In this document: positions 15,845 through 24,029 of the stretch, in pieces | Layout: every line of letters starts with the position of its first letter | Position numbering within the stretch: the stretch's first letter is position 1 | Source of the DNA: Armatimonadetes bacterium DC | Lineage (GTDB): Bacteria; Armatimonadota; Fimbriimonadia; Fimbriimonadales; GBS-DC | DNA: 64,000 nt | Reading direction: 5' to 3' | Assembly (NCBI GenBank): GCA_001442985.1 | Contig: LDYB01000019.1 | Span: forward strand, 186,001-250,000 | The notes under the pieces: generated by a model | Told to the model about the DNA's origin: nothing | Seen by the model: the letters and a program-made list of their open reading frames with translations, nothing else | The model's database searches: none | Program-made: the position numbers and the translations under genes

Positions 15845-16924
15845 ATGCGAATCTCTCCGTTTTTGCGAGCGAGCCAGTTGGTGATGCTCAGCCTGTTGCT
15901 CATCGCAGGCTGGGCGACCGAACTGCGCGTGATGAGCTGGAACATCGGGCGCGCGATTGGCGCCAACAACCCCAACGACGCCCAGCAACCCTATGTCGCC
16001 AAAATCTGGAACTATTTCCGTCCCGATGTGATTCTCTTACACGAAGTCGGGGGCAACACCAGCGGCTGGAACGCGCTTAATCAGGAAAGCGCGCTGGATA
16101 ATTTTATTCGCGCCAACCTGACCTATCTCGGTGCGAACCCCCAGCGCAATGTGAACTACTATCTGTATGTGAATCGGCTCTCGGATGGCTGGATCAGCTC
16201 AGCGATTGTGAGCCGCTACCCCCTTGTTTCCGCGACGGATGTGTCCATCGGCTCGCCCAACCGTGGGCTGACCATCGGGTTTGTGGATGTGCCGGGCACG
16301 AACGGCGTGGGCTTTTTCGGGGCGCACTTCAAGGCGGGCGGCTACACCACCGACGCCGAGAAACGCCAGACGAATGCGGAGCAGGCACGCGCCCATGTGA
16401 ACCGCTGGCGCTACCAGAACCGACGCTCTGCCTATCTGTTCGGGGGCGACCTGAACGAAAACGAAGACCCCGACCTGAACTCGCTTTATGATATTGGCGC
16501 ACTCTTACCCGACGGGCGCGTCTATAACCCCATCAGCACGGTGCAGTCCGCCCGGTTGCGCGACCATGTGCCCACCGACGGCATGGGCGGCAAGCGTACC
16601 TATAAGATTTCCAGCCGCAACTCCGACCTGGATCAGCGTTTTGATTATCTCTTCACCTCCGCCGATGAGCCGGGGCGCGACCGGATTCGCGTGCTGGAGG
16701 CGCGTATTTTCAACACACGGCGCATGAGCGAGCTTCCAGACGGCTTTGAAATTACGGATAGCCAGAACGCCTCCGACCACGCGCCCGTGTTTCTGCGCAT
16801 CCAGATTGACCGCTGGCACACGCGCCCCGACGGCTCAGGCTACTGGGTTCCCGAACCCAGCAGCTGGCTGATTCTGTTGGGACTGTCGGGGGCGCTGCTA
16901 CTGAAACGGCGACGCTCCGATTAG
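15845..16924 (+). CDS. PEP-CTERM-anchored endonuclease/exonuclease/phosphatase family protein
   Basis: The start is ATG 15845 behind AAAGGAG; the ATG at 15824 lies 1 nt after the TACACT -10 and cannot be used. The 359 residues hold the EEP fold motifs in order: MSWNIG, ILLHEVGG, FGAHFKAG, GGDLNENED and SDHAPVFLRI. This set coordinates a divalent metal and cleaves phosphodiesters in DNA, RNA or lipids. The C-terminus is a PEP-CTERM tail (VPEPSSWLILLGLSG, then KRRRSD), so the enzyme is exported and anchored. A role in extracellular DNA or phosphate scavenging is an inference. Confidence 0.88.
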   Translation: MRISPFLRASQLVMLSLLLIAGWATELRVMSWNIGRAIGANNPNDAQQPYVAKIWNYFRPDVILLHEVGGNTSGWNALNQESALDNFIRANLTYLGANPQRNVNYYLYVNRLSDGWISSAIVSRYPLVSATDVSIGSPNRGLTIGFVDVPGTNGVGFFGAHFKAGGYTTDAEKRQTNAEQARAHVNRWRYQNRRSAYLFGGDLNENEDPDLNSLYDIGALLPDGRVYNPISTVQSARLRDHVPTDGMGGKRTYKISSRNSDLDQRFDYLFTSADEPGRDRIRVLEARIFNTRRMSELPDGFEITDSQNASDHAPVFLRIQIDRWHTRPDGSGYWVPEPSSWLILLGLSGALLLKRRRSD

Positions 16925-17012
16925 ACTTCGCAGAGAGAGGTTTTGTGGCAAAAATAATACCAATCTGCGCTTCAAACTTCGGGAATCCCAGACGATCCTG
17001 CTTTGAGAACCC

Positions 17013-17109
17013 GACGGCTGAAGCCGTTCCCAGTAGATAAAGCCAGCCTGCGCTGGCTCTTTTAGCCGACGAAGGTCGGCTTCGTTTTATAGGAACGGCT
17101 TCAGCCGTT
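17013..17109 (+). repeat. Palindromic repeat element, copy A
   Basis: The outer arms ACGGCTGAAGCCGTTCC (17014-17030) and GGAACGGCTTCAGCCGT (17092-17108) are perfect 17-bp inverted repeats, each itself nearly palindromic. Between them are two smaller hairpins, AGCCAGC/GCTGGCT and AGCCGAC/GTCGGCT. Copies B (30515) and C (32666) share the design. It has no coding capacity. Confidence 0.85.
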
Positions 17110-17190
17110 AGGGCGGAGGCGTTCCCCAACAGGCTTCAGGAGCGCATAAAACGGTACCCCTCAAAAAAAACCACCCTATTGAGAATCTTA

Positions 17191-17272
17191 CGGAGGGGGG
17201 CAATTCACGAACTCTAACCTCCCAGTTGGTATAAAATCCCCCCTCCGAAGGTTCCCAAACTTGCGGAGGGGG
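17191..17272. terminator. Tripartite inverted repeat, probable terminator region
   Basis: CGGAGGGGGG (17191-17200), CCCCCCTCCG (17238-17247) and CGGAGGGGG (17264-17272) can form two mutually exclusive hairpins. The region lies between the convergent EEP gene and the EF-hand-tailed gene. With copy A, it accounts for most of the 378-bp gap 16925-17302; the rest shows nothing recognisable. Confidence 0.55.
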
Positions 17273-17302
17273 TGACTTACGGATAATTCCACAGCAGGTT
17301 TT

Positions 17303-18109
17303 TTAGACGCTCGTACCGAAGTTGAACAACACGGTCAGCAGGTCAGCGTCATCCACCGTGCCATCGCTGTTGGTGTCGCTGGCTTCATCGCTGGAGCCAA
17401 AGTTGAACAGCACCTGTAGCAAGTCGGCGTCGTCAATCTGGCAGTCGCCGTTCACATTGCCCAGCGAGCGCGGCAAGCCTCCTGCGTAAGATTCCCAGTC
17501 CATGTTGAAGATGCGGGCGTTGGCGAGGGTGTAAGATTGCTCAATGCAAAACAGGTAGCCTCGCACACGCAGGAGGTTGTTTGTATCGCCGCCGTTCTCC
17601 GTGATTCGCAGGTGAACACGGTGCGGCATCGCCCCCAGCGGGTCATCCTGACAGGAAATGCGCTCCACAAAGCCCTGCAGCCGACCCTCCAGCTCGGTGA
17701 TGAGAACCTGAACCTCAGAGCCTTGAAGATTGACAGTTATGCATTCATTTGGGGTATCTGTGCCCGTCCAGCGAATAATCGCTGTGCTACCGTTGTCCTG
17801 AACTACCTGAGCGATCAGAGGAATAGTGCGCTGAATGCCCAGATCGGGGATGAGTTCCTCAAGGTTCAGAACCACATCCAGTGCCAGTCCGTCGTTGTTG
17901 ATGTCCGTAAATTGGAACAGCACCGGGTCGCTTGCGTCCAGCGTTCCGCTCGCGGAGAGGCTCCCTGATACTTCATAGTTTCCTGAAAGGAATCGCCAGG
18001 CAAGGAACCCACCGCGTTCCAGCTCGTCCACGACGCTCTGGGCATAAGCTCCAGTAAACGCCAGCAACCCGCAAAGCGCGAGTGCGCTCATCAGTGAACC
18101 GTTTCGCAT
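17303..18109 (-). CDS. Secreted protein with two C-terminal EF-hand/dockerin-like repeats
   Basis: The 268-residue protein has a signal peptide ending GAYAQ, a body of unknown fold with three cysteines, and the repeats NVNGDCQIDDADLLQVLFNFG and DTNSDGTVDDADLLTVLFNFG at the C-terminus. GGAGGTAA lies just upstream of ATG 18109, and TATAAT at 18157-18152 is a likely -10. The body does not match any family I know. Members of this tail family are also at 9967, 37153 and 44608. Confidence 0.8.
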   Translation of the reverse strand: MRNGSLMSALALCGLLAFTGAYAQSVVDELERGGFLAWRFLSGNYEVSGSLSASGTLDASDPVLFQFTDINNDGLALDVVLNLEELIPDLGIQRTIPLIAQVVQDNGSTAIIRWTGTDTPNECITVNLQGSEVQVLITELEGRLQGFVERISCQDDPLGAMPHRVHLRITENGGDTNNLLRVRGYLFCIEQSYTLANARIFNMDWESYAGGLPRSLGNVNGDCQIDDADLLQVLFNFGSSDEASDTNSDGTVDDADLLTVLFNFGTSV

Positions 18110-18151
18110 CGTTGTTTACCTCCTTTCCTGCCGCCTTCGGCGTGCAAGAGT

Positions 18152-18157
18152 ATTATA
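18152..18157 (-). promoter_or_regulatory. -10 element TATAAT of the EF-hand-tailed gene
   Basis: GTATAAT on the minus strand just below the mtnP stop, 42 nt before ATG 18109, with AAAGGAGG between. Confidence 0.55.
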
Positions 18158-18159
18158 CA

Positions 18160-18966
18160 CTAAACCGTCACGCGAGCGTAGTCCAGCACTTTAGGGCACG
18201 GGCAATTCCGCTCAGCAGGGATTTTCTCAATCAGCCCGAAAATCACCTTGCGGATGCGCTCGGCGTTCTGATGGAACACATGCATGACTTCTTCCGCCGT
18301 CACAGGCGACACTTCGCCCTCGGCGACCAGCCCGCTGTCATAATCCGTAATCAGCGAGATGTTGACCACGCACATCGCCAGCTCGCGCGCAAGATACGCC
18401 TCAGGGTACTGGGTCATGTTAATCACTTCCCAGCCCATAGAAGTGAACCACTTGCTCTCGGCTTTGGTGGAGAAGCGGGGACCGTTAATCACCACAATCG
18501 TGCCTTTTTCGTGAACCGGGATGCCGTGCGCGCGGATTTCTTCAATCGCGAGCTGGCGTAGCACGGGGCAGTAGGGGTCGGCAGGCGAGACATGGTGAAC
18601 GGTGGGACCCTCATAGAAGGTATCGGCGCGCCCGTGCGTGCGATCCACATACTGGTCAGCGACGACGAAATCGCCCGGTTTGACATGGCGTTGCAGGCTG
18701 CCCGCGGCGCACGGGCTGATGATGCGCGTAACACCCAGCTCCTTCATCGCCCACAGGTTCGCGCGGTAGTTGATTTTGTGGGGTGGGATGCTGTGCTTGC
18801 GCCCGTGTCGGGGCAGGAAAGCCACCTTGCGCCCTGCAATTTCGCCAATCGCAATCAGGTCGCTGGGGGGACCATAGGGCGTGTCAATCTTCACTTCTTC
18901 TACCTTCTCCAGAAAGGAGTAGAATCCCGAACCTCCGAAAACGCCAATCTCAGCATAGGGTTTCAT
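18160..18966 (-). CDS. mtnP: S-methyl-5'-thioadenosine phosphorylase
   Basis: The 268-residue protein shows the PNP/MTAP family 2 signatures: GVFGGSGFYSF for phosphate binding, FLPRHGRKHSIPPHKINYRANLWAM, and NMTQYPEAYLARELAMC, where the family's purine-binding region lies. It cleaves methylthioadenosine to adenine and methylthioribose-1-phosphate. MTA is the by-product of aminopropyl transfer, which the window also encodes (speE at 48309). The start overlaps the 3' end of rnc by 17 bp, so the two genes are probably co-transcribed. Confidence 0.95.
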   Translation of the reverse strand: MKPYAEIGVFGGSGFYSFLEKVEEVKIDTPYGPPSDLIAIGEIAGRKVAFLPRHGRKHSIPPHKINYRANLWAMKELGVTRIISPCAAGSLQRHVKPGDFVVADQYVDRTHGRADTFYEGPTVHHVSPADPYCPVLRQLAIEEIRAHGIPVHEKGTIVVINGPRFSTKAESKWFTSMGWEVINMTQYPEAYLARELAMCVVNISLITDYDSGLVAEGEVSPVTAEEVMHVFHQNAERIRKVIFGLIEKIPAERNCPCPKVLDYARVTV

Positions 18967-19663
18967 CGATGAGCCTCCTGTTTTGTTGGGTGTATTGGAG
19001 TGCCTCTTCGGCAGCTTTTTGCTCCGCCTGTTTTTTGCTGGGACCGCTGCCGCGCCCCACCACGAGGTCTTTGAGGCGCACCTGCACCACGAAAGTGCGC
19101 TGATGGGGGCTGCCGTGTTCCTCTACGACCTCATAGACAGGCGTCACGCGCCACCACGCCTGGGTGCGTTCCTGAAGCATGGACTTGTAGTCCTGAATAG
19201 GCATCCGCCCCTCATCGAGCGCCTGCAGCTCGGGCTGGAGATGGGTGAGAATATAGTCCTGCGCCGCTTTGTAGCCCTGGTCCAGATAGATGGCGCCGAC
19301 CACCGCCTCGAAGGTATCGCTCAGGATGGAGGCGCGTTCGCGCCCGCCTGCTTGCTCTTCAGCAGGGCTGAGTTTAATCAGAGGCGGCAGACCAGCGCGT
19401 TTCGCCGCCTCACATAGCACGCTGGCGCGCACGAGGCTTGCCCGCGCTTTGGAAAGTTGCCCCTGATCCCAGTCAGGGTGGCGGTGAAACAGGTACTCGG
19501 CAATCACCAGCCCGATGACGGCGTCGCCGAGCAGCTCCAAGCGCTCGTTGCTGGCTTGCAGGTCGCCTTCGGTGTAGGAGCGGTGCGTTAAGGCTTGCTC
19601 TGCCAGCGTCTTATTGCGAATGGGCAGAGCCGTCTCCGCTTTACGCGACCACCAGAAACGCAC
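18950..19663 (-). CDS. rnc: Ribonuclease III
   Basis: The start is GTG 19663, seven nt after TATACT; the ORF-track N-terminus beyond it is not RNase III-like and crosses the promoter. The resulting 237 residues are normal for the family. The catalytic signature NERLELLGDAVIGLVIAEYL and the second acidic cluster DTFEAVVGAIYLDQG are intact, followed by a double-stranded-RNA-binding domain (QDYKSMLQERTQAW... SKKQAEQKAAEEAL). RNase III processes rRNA precursors and other duplex RNA. mtnP follows with a 17-bp overlap. Confidence 0.95.
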   Translation of the reverse strand: MRFWWSRKAETALPIRNKTLAEQALTHRSYTEGDLQASNERLELLGDAVIGLVIAEYLFHRHPDWDQGQLSKARASLVRASVLCEAAKRAGLPPLIKLSPAEEQAGGRERASILSDTFEAVVGAIYLDQGYKAAQDYILTHLQPELQALDEGRMPIQDYKSMLQERTQAWWRVTPVYEVVEEHGSPHQRTFVVQVRLKDLVVGRGSGPSKKQAEQKAAEEALQYTQQNRRLIDETLC

Positions 19664-19670
19664 GGGTATA

Positions 19671-19676
19671 AGTATA
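19671..19676 (-). promoter_or_regulatory. Leaderless -10 element TATACT of rnc
   Basis: AGGTATACT on the minus strand, 7-nt spacer, then GTG 19663. No Shine-Dalgarno. Confidence 0.7.
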
Positions 19677-19740
19677 CCTGCTCTGTGAATCCCGCATCCG
19701 CCACACCCGTCAGCGGCCGTGTTGCAGGAGCCTCCTCCCC

Positions 19741-20247
19741 TCAAAACTGCCCCAGCTTGGTCAAAAGGAAACTCGCGTTATACACCAACCGCATCACCAC
19801 ATCGGGAACCCACGCTGCCCACAGACGCCGCTGCATCGCCTCATAACTCAAAATCTGCCAGATAATTCCGCCCAAACTCATCAGAAAATCGCCAGGAGCA
19901 TCCACCACCCATATCCACCACACAAAGAGGTGAAATGCCGTTGTGAAAGCGAAAGCTAACACAAGCCCTGCTGTATGCCGAAGCGTTCGATAAACCACCC
20001 CAATCTCCCACACTGTCCTGCCCACCGAAACTGCCAGTACGGAAATTGCAACCCACAGCCAGAACGGATAGGTGGAATGTTCCAGTGCCATACCCAGCCA
20101 CGCGCCTGTCGTGCCCTGCAGCTCGTGGGCGAAGAGGGCGAGCATCATCACCGCAACGAAACCCCATCCAATTACCACATCGCCAAACGCATCCAGCACA
20201 GGAACAGGCTGCGCTGGCGCACTGGCTTGCCTGCAAACTATCACCAT
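19741..20247 (-). CDS. Four-helix membrane protein of unknown function
   Basis: The 168 residues contain about four hydrophobic segments (VVIGWGFVAVMMLALFAHEL, YPFWLWVAISVLAVSV, TAGLVLAFAFTTAFHLFVWWIWV, and a weaker last one). No known family is recognised. The gene stops 77 bp upstream of the rnc start. A GGTAGAAT lies about 18 nt before the ATG, and no Shine-Dalgarno is seen. It may be a lipid- or transport-related integral protein, but nothing in the sequence decides this. Confidence 0.6.
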   Translation of the reverse strand: MVIVCRQASAPAQPVPVLDAFGDVVIGWGFVAVMMLALFAHELQGTTGAWLGMALEHSTYPFWLWVAISVLAVSVGRTVWEIGVVYRTLRHTAGLVLAFAFTTAFHLFVWWIWVVDAPGDFLMSLGGIIWQILSYEAMQRRLWAAWVPDVVMRLVYNASFLLTKLGQF

Positions 20248-20309
20248 CGCATACCCTACACTCCCATTCTACCTCATAGCCTCCACACAATCACGCCTGA
20301 GGTGAGTAC

Positions 20310-21062
20310 CTACTTGCGCTCCAGCACCCCATCGGCGCGCTGGAGCCACAGCGCCGCCTGCTCCGCCTCTTCTCGCGTGCGAAAAAACGCCACCGACTGC
20401 TCCAGCACGCCCGCCTCGGTGTAGCTGTGGTGTTGATACAGCGCACCTTCAAAAAAGCCCCACACATAAGGCTCCTGCGGCTTATGTCGCACGCGCACGC
20501 GGTACACGGTCTCCAGACTTAGCACGGGACGCTGCAAGGCTTCAGAGAGACGCGCGTCGTCCAGTTCCCGATTGGTCAGGAACTGGCTACCGAAACCATA
20601 GAATCCCCACAACCTCTGGGTGCGCTCGCCAATGGAAAGCGTGCGCTCAACACGCCGTGCCCACCATCGAGGCGCGCTCGCTTGACATTCTATCTCTGCC
20701 AGATAATCGCCCTCGCCAACGAACGCATTCAGATTGTAGACCCAAACTTCACGCACTGTCCAGGCTGGCGGCAGCTCAGGACGTTGGCGCAGTTCTGCGT
20801 CGTTTAGCCGCACCAGCGTCAGACGCGCGTAGCGATCTTTAGGAACTTTGGGTGGCGAAAGCGGGGGCGGTTTATCGCTTTCGTGAAGCGCAGGTTCGGG
20901 GAGGCTGGCTAAGAACCGCTCTTGCGCGCTTCCTATGGCTTCCGTGACAAGGTGATCGTATGTGGTTGCCACGCGCCATGACAGGAAGGCGTCAACCAGT
21001 AGCGCCAGAGCCGCTATCAGAAAGCCCCACTGTAGCCATTTCGGGAACGGCTTGACCCGCAT
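20310..21062 (-). CDS. Single-pass membrane protein of unknown function, in the Rhs-tip operon
   Basis: The 250 residues start with one membrane anchor (WLQWGFLIAALALLVDAFLSW) and continue as a soluble, Trp/Arg-rich domain with repeated EVWVYNLN and TVYRVRVRHK strands. GAGGTG upstream of ATG 21062 supports the start, although it lies inside the 3' end of the next gene upstream (71-bp overlap). It is the last gene of the minus-strand run that begins at 24446. The run suggests an immunity or envelope role, but no family is recognised. Confidence 0.6.
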   Translation of the reverse strand: MRVKPFPKWLQWGFLIAALALLVDAFLSWRVATTYDHLVTEAIGSAQERFLASLPEPALHESDKPPPLSPPKVPKDRYARLTLVRLNDAELRQRPELPPAWTVREVWVYNLNAFVGEGDYLAEIECQASAPRWWARRVERTLSIGERTQRLWGFYGFGSQFLTNRELDDARLSEALQRPVLSLETVYRVRVRHKPQEPYVWGFFEGALYQHHSYTEAGVLEQSVAFFRTREEAEQAALWLQRADGVLERK

Positions 21063-21480
21063 CGTTGTTCACCTCAATCTGCGAATGTTCAATCGTGCGA
21101 TACACGAGGTAGCTTTCCCCATCGTATACTCCTACGACCATAATATCAGCAGATAGTGCCGCGTTTTTACTTCGTACCCGTTCCAGAAACGCTTCTCCAG
21201 AGGTACCACTTTTGCCAATCAGAAGCAAAGGGGGATAGAAATTATCCAGTTCGCGGACAAGATCTCTTAGCTGCTCTCCTGGACAAGTTGTATCCCACCA
21301 CTCAATGAGCCTGCCATCAACCAGGTTCAGCCCATACACCATCGGTACCCACTCGTTGCCACGGCGTTCTGCTATCAGCGTGTCTCCAGAGTACGCATAC
21401 TCCACCGCCACGCCCGCAACGCCATCCTGCGTGCGCACGCGGCAGCCTTGACCGAAGGATAGAAAGTAATCTATCTGCAC
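20992..21480 (-). CDS. Hypothetical protein, candidate immunity protein
   Basis: The 162-residue soluble protein starts at GTG 21480 behind GGAGGGG. Near its N-terminus is RVRTQDGVAGVAVEYAYSGDTLIAE. A 71-bp DNA segment covering this part is repeated at 22591-22661 with 66 of 71 bases identical, so the gene has a partial duplicate two genes upstream. Such partial copies are common in toxin-immunity arrays, which is why an immunity role is suggested. No known domain is recognised. Confidence 0.6.
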   Translation of the reverse strand: MQIDYFLSFGQGCRVRTQDGVAGVAVEYAYSGDTLIAERRGNEWVPMVYGLNLVDGRLIEWWDTTCPGEQLRDLVRELDNFYPPLLLIGKSGTSGEAFLERVRSKNAALSADIMVVGVYDGESYLVYRTIEHSQIEVNNDAGQAVPEMATVGLSDSGSGATG

Positions 21481-21484
21481 AAGA

Positions 21485-22576
21485 TTACCCCTCCTCTAAG
21501 CCAAAGAAGGATTTTACCAGCTCTTCTACGCTCTGTGGGACGATTTCGTAACGAACAAAATCGAACCACTGCTCAATATGCCTTACCTTGAATGCAAAAT
21601 CGCCGTTTTCCTTGAAGAGCACTCTTACTGCAACCCAGTACCTGCTTGTCGCCAGTAGAGTGATCGATTTCACAACACACCAAAACTCCACCACATTCCT
21701 GCGTAATATGTAGAATCCCGCAATCTCAGTGGTAAGTTCCTCAGGCTCTCCCTCTGCCTGAAGCCATATAGACGGGAATCTGCGGCTCATCTTTTGAGCT
21801 TCGCGAAGCGCTGCGGTGCGCGCCCGTTCACACACTTCAGAAATCTCAAAACGTGGGTACTTCTCCAGAAGGGATGTCAGCCGCTCTTGCATCATACGCA
21901 CGGTTTCATGAAAACGGCGGTTGACGCTCTCCAGCGCTATCGCCTCGCGTACCGCCTCTACCGAAAGGTTCGTGACGATTTCCAGCGCTGTGGAGTCGCG
22001 AAGCAGCGCGGCACAGAACCGCGTCTCTTCAAGGAGCGCCATCACCTGCTGGGGGCTGGGGCAGGTGGAACTAATCCTCTGGAATCCGATTGCGCTCTGG
22101 GCGGTTTCTGGGAAGAAGAAAATCTCTGTGCCGTCTCCAAAAAGTCGGGGTACAAGGTGGCGAAGCGCTCGGCTGGGGCAACGAAGAATCCCTCGCGACG
22201 GCGGCTCATCAAGGTAGAGGGGCTGTACGCTTTTCAGACGAGCCATTACCCGATAGAGCGACTCGCCTCCCATCAGGCTGGCGACAACGATATTCCACGA
22301 GTGCGTGGCTGAGAGCGATTGTAGCGCCTCAGCGAACACAGGGGCTATGAAGTATCGCAGGAACTCTGGGGGTAGAAAGGTCACGACATATCCCTCAGTA
22401 TCGTACAGTCGTAGCGTCCAAAGCGAGTATCCACGCTCTCTGAGCCGATTGTACAGGTGGTGGGCAGCGAGTTCACTCTCTACCTGTCCGAACAGCCCCC
22501 CCGCCGACCGACTCTCTGCTACCGTACACGGGGAAACCTTGAAAACCGCTCCGCTGAGTACCTTGTTACTCACCAT
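21485..22576 (-). CDS. Hypothetical protein in the Rhs-tip operon
   Basis: The start is set at ATG 22576. The ORF-track extension to 22738 reads the duplicated fragment out of frame and has an artificial arginine-rich composition. The 363 residues are soluble, mixed alpha/beta, with no motif that I recognise; the C-terminal third (YWVAVRVLFKENGDFAFKVRHIEQWFDFV) is the most structured. No clear Shine-Dalgarno precedes 22576, so the true start could be a little downstream. Same strand and close spacing place it in the toxin/immunity run. Confidence 0.55.
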   Translation of the reverse strand: MVSNKVLSGAVFKVSPCTVAESRSAGGLFGQVESELAAHHLYNRLRERGYSLWTLRLYDTEGYVVTFLPPEFLRYFIAPVFAEALQSLSATHSWNIVVASLMGGESLYRVMARLKSVQPLYLDEPPSRGILRCPSRALRHLVPRLFGDGTEIFFFPETAQSAIGFQRISSTCPSPQQVMALLEETRFCAALLRDSTALEIVTNLSVEAVREAIALESVNRRFHETVRMMQERLTSLLEKYPRFEISEVCERARTAALREAQKMSRRFPSIWLQAEGEPEELTTEIAGFYILRRNVVEFWCVVKSITLLATSRYWVAVRVLFKENGDFAFKVRHIEQWFDFVRYEIVPQSVEELVKSFFGLEEG

Positions 22577-22590
22577 GGCAAAGGTATCGC

Positions 22591-22661
22591 GATCAGCGTG
22601 TCGCCTGAGCACGCATACTCCACCGCCACGCCCGCAACGCCGTCCTGCGTGCGCACGCGGC
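22591..22661 (-). pseudogene. Duplicated 5' fragment of the 162-residue gene
   Basis: This segment matches 21373-21443 with five mismatches in 71 bases. In its own frame it reads RVRTQDGVAGVAVEYACSGDTLIA and then stops after IPLPW. It has no start and no downstream part, so it is a gene remnant lodged between the TPR-RraB gene and the 363-residue gene. Confidence 0.8.
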
Positions 22662-22688
22662 GACTTGAGCAGCATCGCTTGCAAAAAC

Positions 22689-23477
22689 TCACGGTGCAAC
22701 ACCCCAACCATCATATTCCCCGCCATACTGTTCAGCAATCTGCTTCAGTCGCTCTACAACCCGCTCAAAACCACTATCTTCAAGCGGTGTATTATCGTAT
22801 ACTACTACACAATAAGTCTCTTCCTCTGGATCGTCCAGAAAGCGCGCCTCGTAGCCAGCTGTCTGATACGCCTCTGCAGCAAGCATGGCACTCTCGGCGT
22901 CTGAAAAGAGAAAGAGGTGCTCCACAGGATTTGTCTGCAGAGCAGGTACCGCTTCGTCTGGGATTTCCTGCAGAACCCAATAGCGCGCCGCGCGGTCGGA
23001 CAGCCCCAGAGCCTCGTAGATGTTAGCAAGCGTCTCGTAGATCTGTTGTCTGGGAGCCTCTTCGCCTCCGTGCTGAAGCGCTTGTTCAAGATGTTCTGCA
23101 GCTTCTGCGAATCTTCTAAGTTGTATCAGCACCAGCCCCAGCAATAGATGGCTATCCCACTTGTCAGGTCGCACTTCAAGGGCACGCGTCAAGTAGGGAA
23201 CGGCTCGGTCTGGAAAACCCATCTGGTCATAGCAGTATCCCAAATTGTGCCATGCGCTTGAGAAATCGGGCGCCAGCTGGGTTGCTCGCTCAAACGCCTC
23301 TATAGCGGTGTCCCAGTGCCGCTGCTCCATATGTACGACGCCCAGCAGGAAGTGCGCGTCGGCGTGGTCAGGCGCAACTGAGAGGATATGGCGGAGCTCT
23401 GCCTCCGCCTTGGAGTATTCGCCCGATTCTATCAGAGAGATGACCTCTGCGAAGCCATGTCCGATATCCGAGTTCAT
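22689..23477 (-). CDS. TPR protein with C-terminal RraB-like domain
   Basis: Residues 1-165 are TPR units (AELRHILSVAPDHADAHFLLGVVHMEQ, AIEAFERATQLAPDFSSAWHNLGYCYDQ, RAVPYLTRALEVRPDKWDSHLLLGLVL). The C-terminal part, SMLAAEAYQTAGYEARFLDD... RVVERLKQIAEQYGGEYDGWG, matches the RraB fold, the regulator-of-RNase-E family, whose relatives also occur beside toxins. GGAGG precedes ATG 23477. It begins 18 bp after the stop of the Rhs tip and is the first candidate immunity gene. Confidence 0.75.
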   Translation of the reverse strand: MNSDIGHGFAEVISLIESGEYSKAEAELRHILSVAPDHADAHFLLGVVHMEQRHWDTAIEAFERATQLAPDFSSAWHNLGYCYDQMGFPDRAVPYLTRALEVRPDKWDSHLLLGLVLIQLRRFAEAAEHLEQALQHGGEEAPRQQIYETLANIYEALGLSDRAARYWVLQEIPDEAVPALQTNPVEHLFLFSDAESAMLAAEAYQTAGYEARFLDDPEEETYCVVVYDNTPLEDSGFERVVERLKQIAEQYGGEYDGWGVAP

Positions 23478-23495
23478 ATCAGCCTCCAGATTGCG

Positions 23496-24014
23496 TCAGT
23501 TTTTGGGTAAGATATTCTTCAGTTCAATACCCATTTTGCGTCCCGTTCTTATGAGATTCTCCTCGACGAGACGAGCCTTTTTCACATCCTTCAACGCCAC
23601 CAGTTTTTCTATGGTATCAAAATCTTTACCCGAACGGAAGTGCTGTATGCCCTTAGCACGAAGCGATTGTCCAGTGATACCGTAACACACACCCCTGCCT
23701 GCCTTCAGCAGACGATGTACTACTATGCTCTTCGCACCTAATTTTACCCCCACGACTACAAATGGCAGCAGGAAAGGAGCTAGTCCTTCGGGGTCTATCC
23801 AGTGTATTGGATTATTCACGCAGTAGCCGTATCGGCTCAGCGTGAGCGGCTGCGCCACATCCCCCAACCACGGGTCTTTCTGCAAGAACCGCCCGATTGT
23901 GGGGTCGTACCAGCGCACGCCGACTTTCAGCAAGCCGCCTGTGTGTGCCTCGTTGCGATAGCCCCACGCCCCGTTCCGCGCCCGAGTGTTCGCCATTTCA
24001 CAAGCCTTGCGCAT
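23496..24014 (-). CDS. Orphan Rhs tip with candidate GIY-YIG-like nuclease toxin domain
   Basis: The 172-residue protein is the last part of an Rhs/YD-repeat protein: [33 protein letters not shown] and [12 protein letters not shown] are the Rhs core end. The variable C-terminus follows; [17 protein letters not shown] and [10 protein letters not shown] fit the GIY-YIG pattern (Y-G-I-T, Arg, His, then Glu in a helix). An in-frame stop lies just upstream of ATG 24014, so no large Rhs shell is attached. It may be a displaced tip that recombines with a full Rhs gene elsewhere. Toxicity is inferred. Confidence 0.75.
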   Translation of the reverse strand: MRKACEMANTRARNGAWGYRNEAHTGGLLKVGVRWYDPTIGRFLQKDPWLGDVAQPLTLSRYGYCVNNPIHWIDPEGLAPFLLPFVVVGVKLGAKSIVVHRLLKAGRGVCYGITGQSLRAKGIQHFRSGKDFDTIEKLVALKDVKKARLVEENLIRTGRKMGIELKNILPKN

Positions 24015-24029
24015 GTTTCATCATTTTCA

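Noticed and set aside
17303-18109. Cellulosomal dockerin
   Set aside because: The repeats have EF-hand loops but no cohesin or cellulosome gene is in the window, and the DDADLLxVLFxFG core differs from clostridial dockerins.
19663-19744. Longer rnc N-terminus from the ORF track
   Set aside because: It crosses the TATACT promoter and the added residues do not resemble RNase III.
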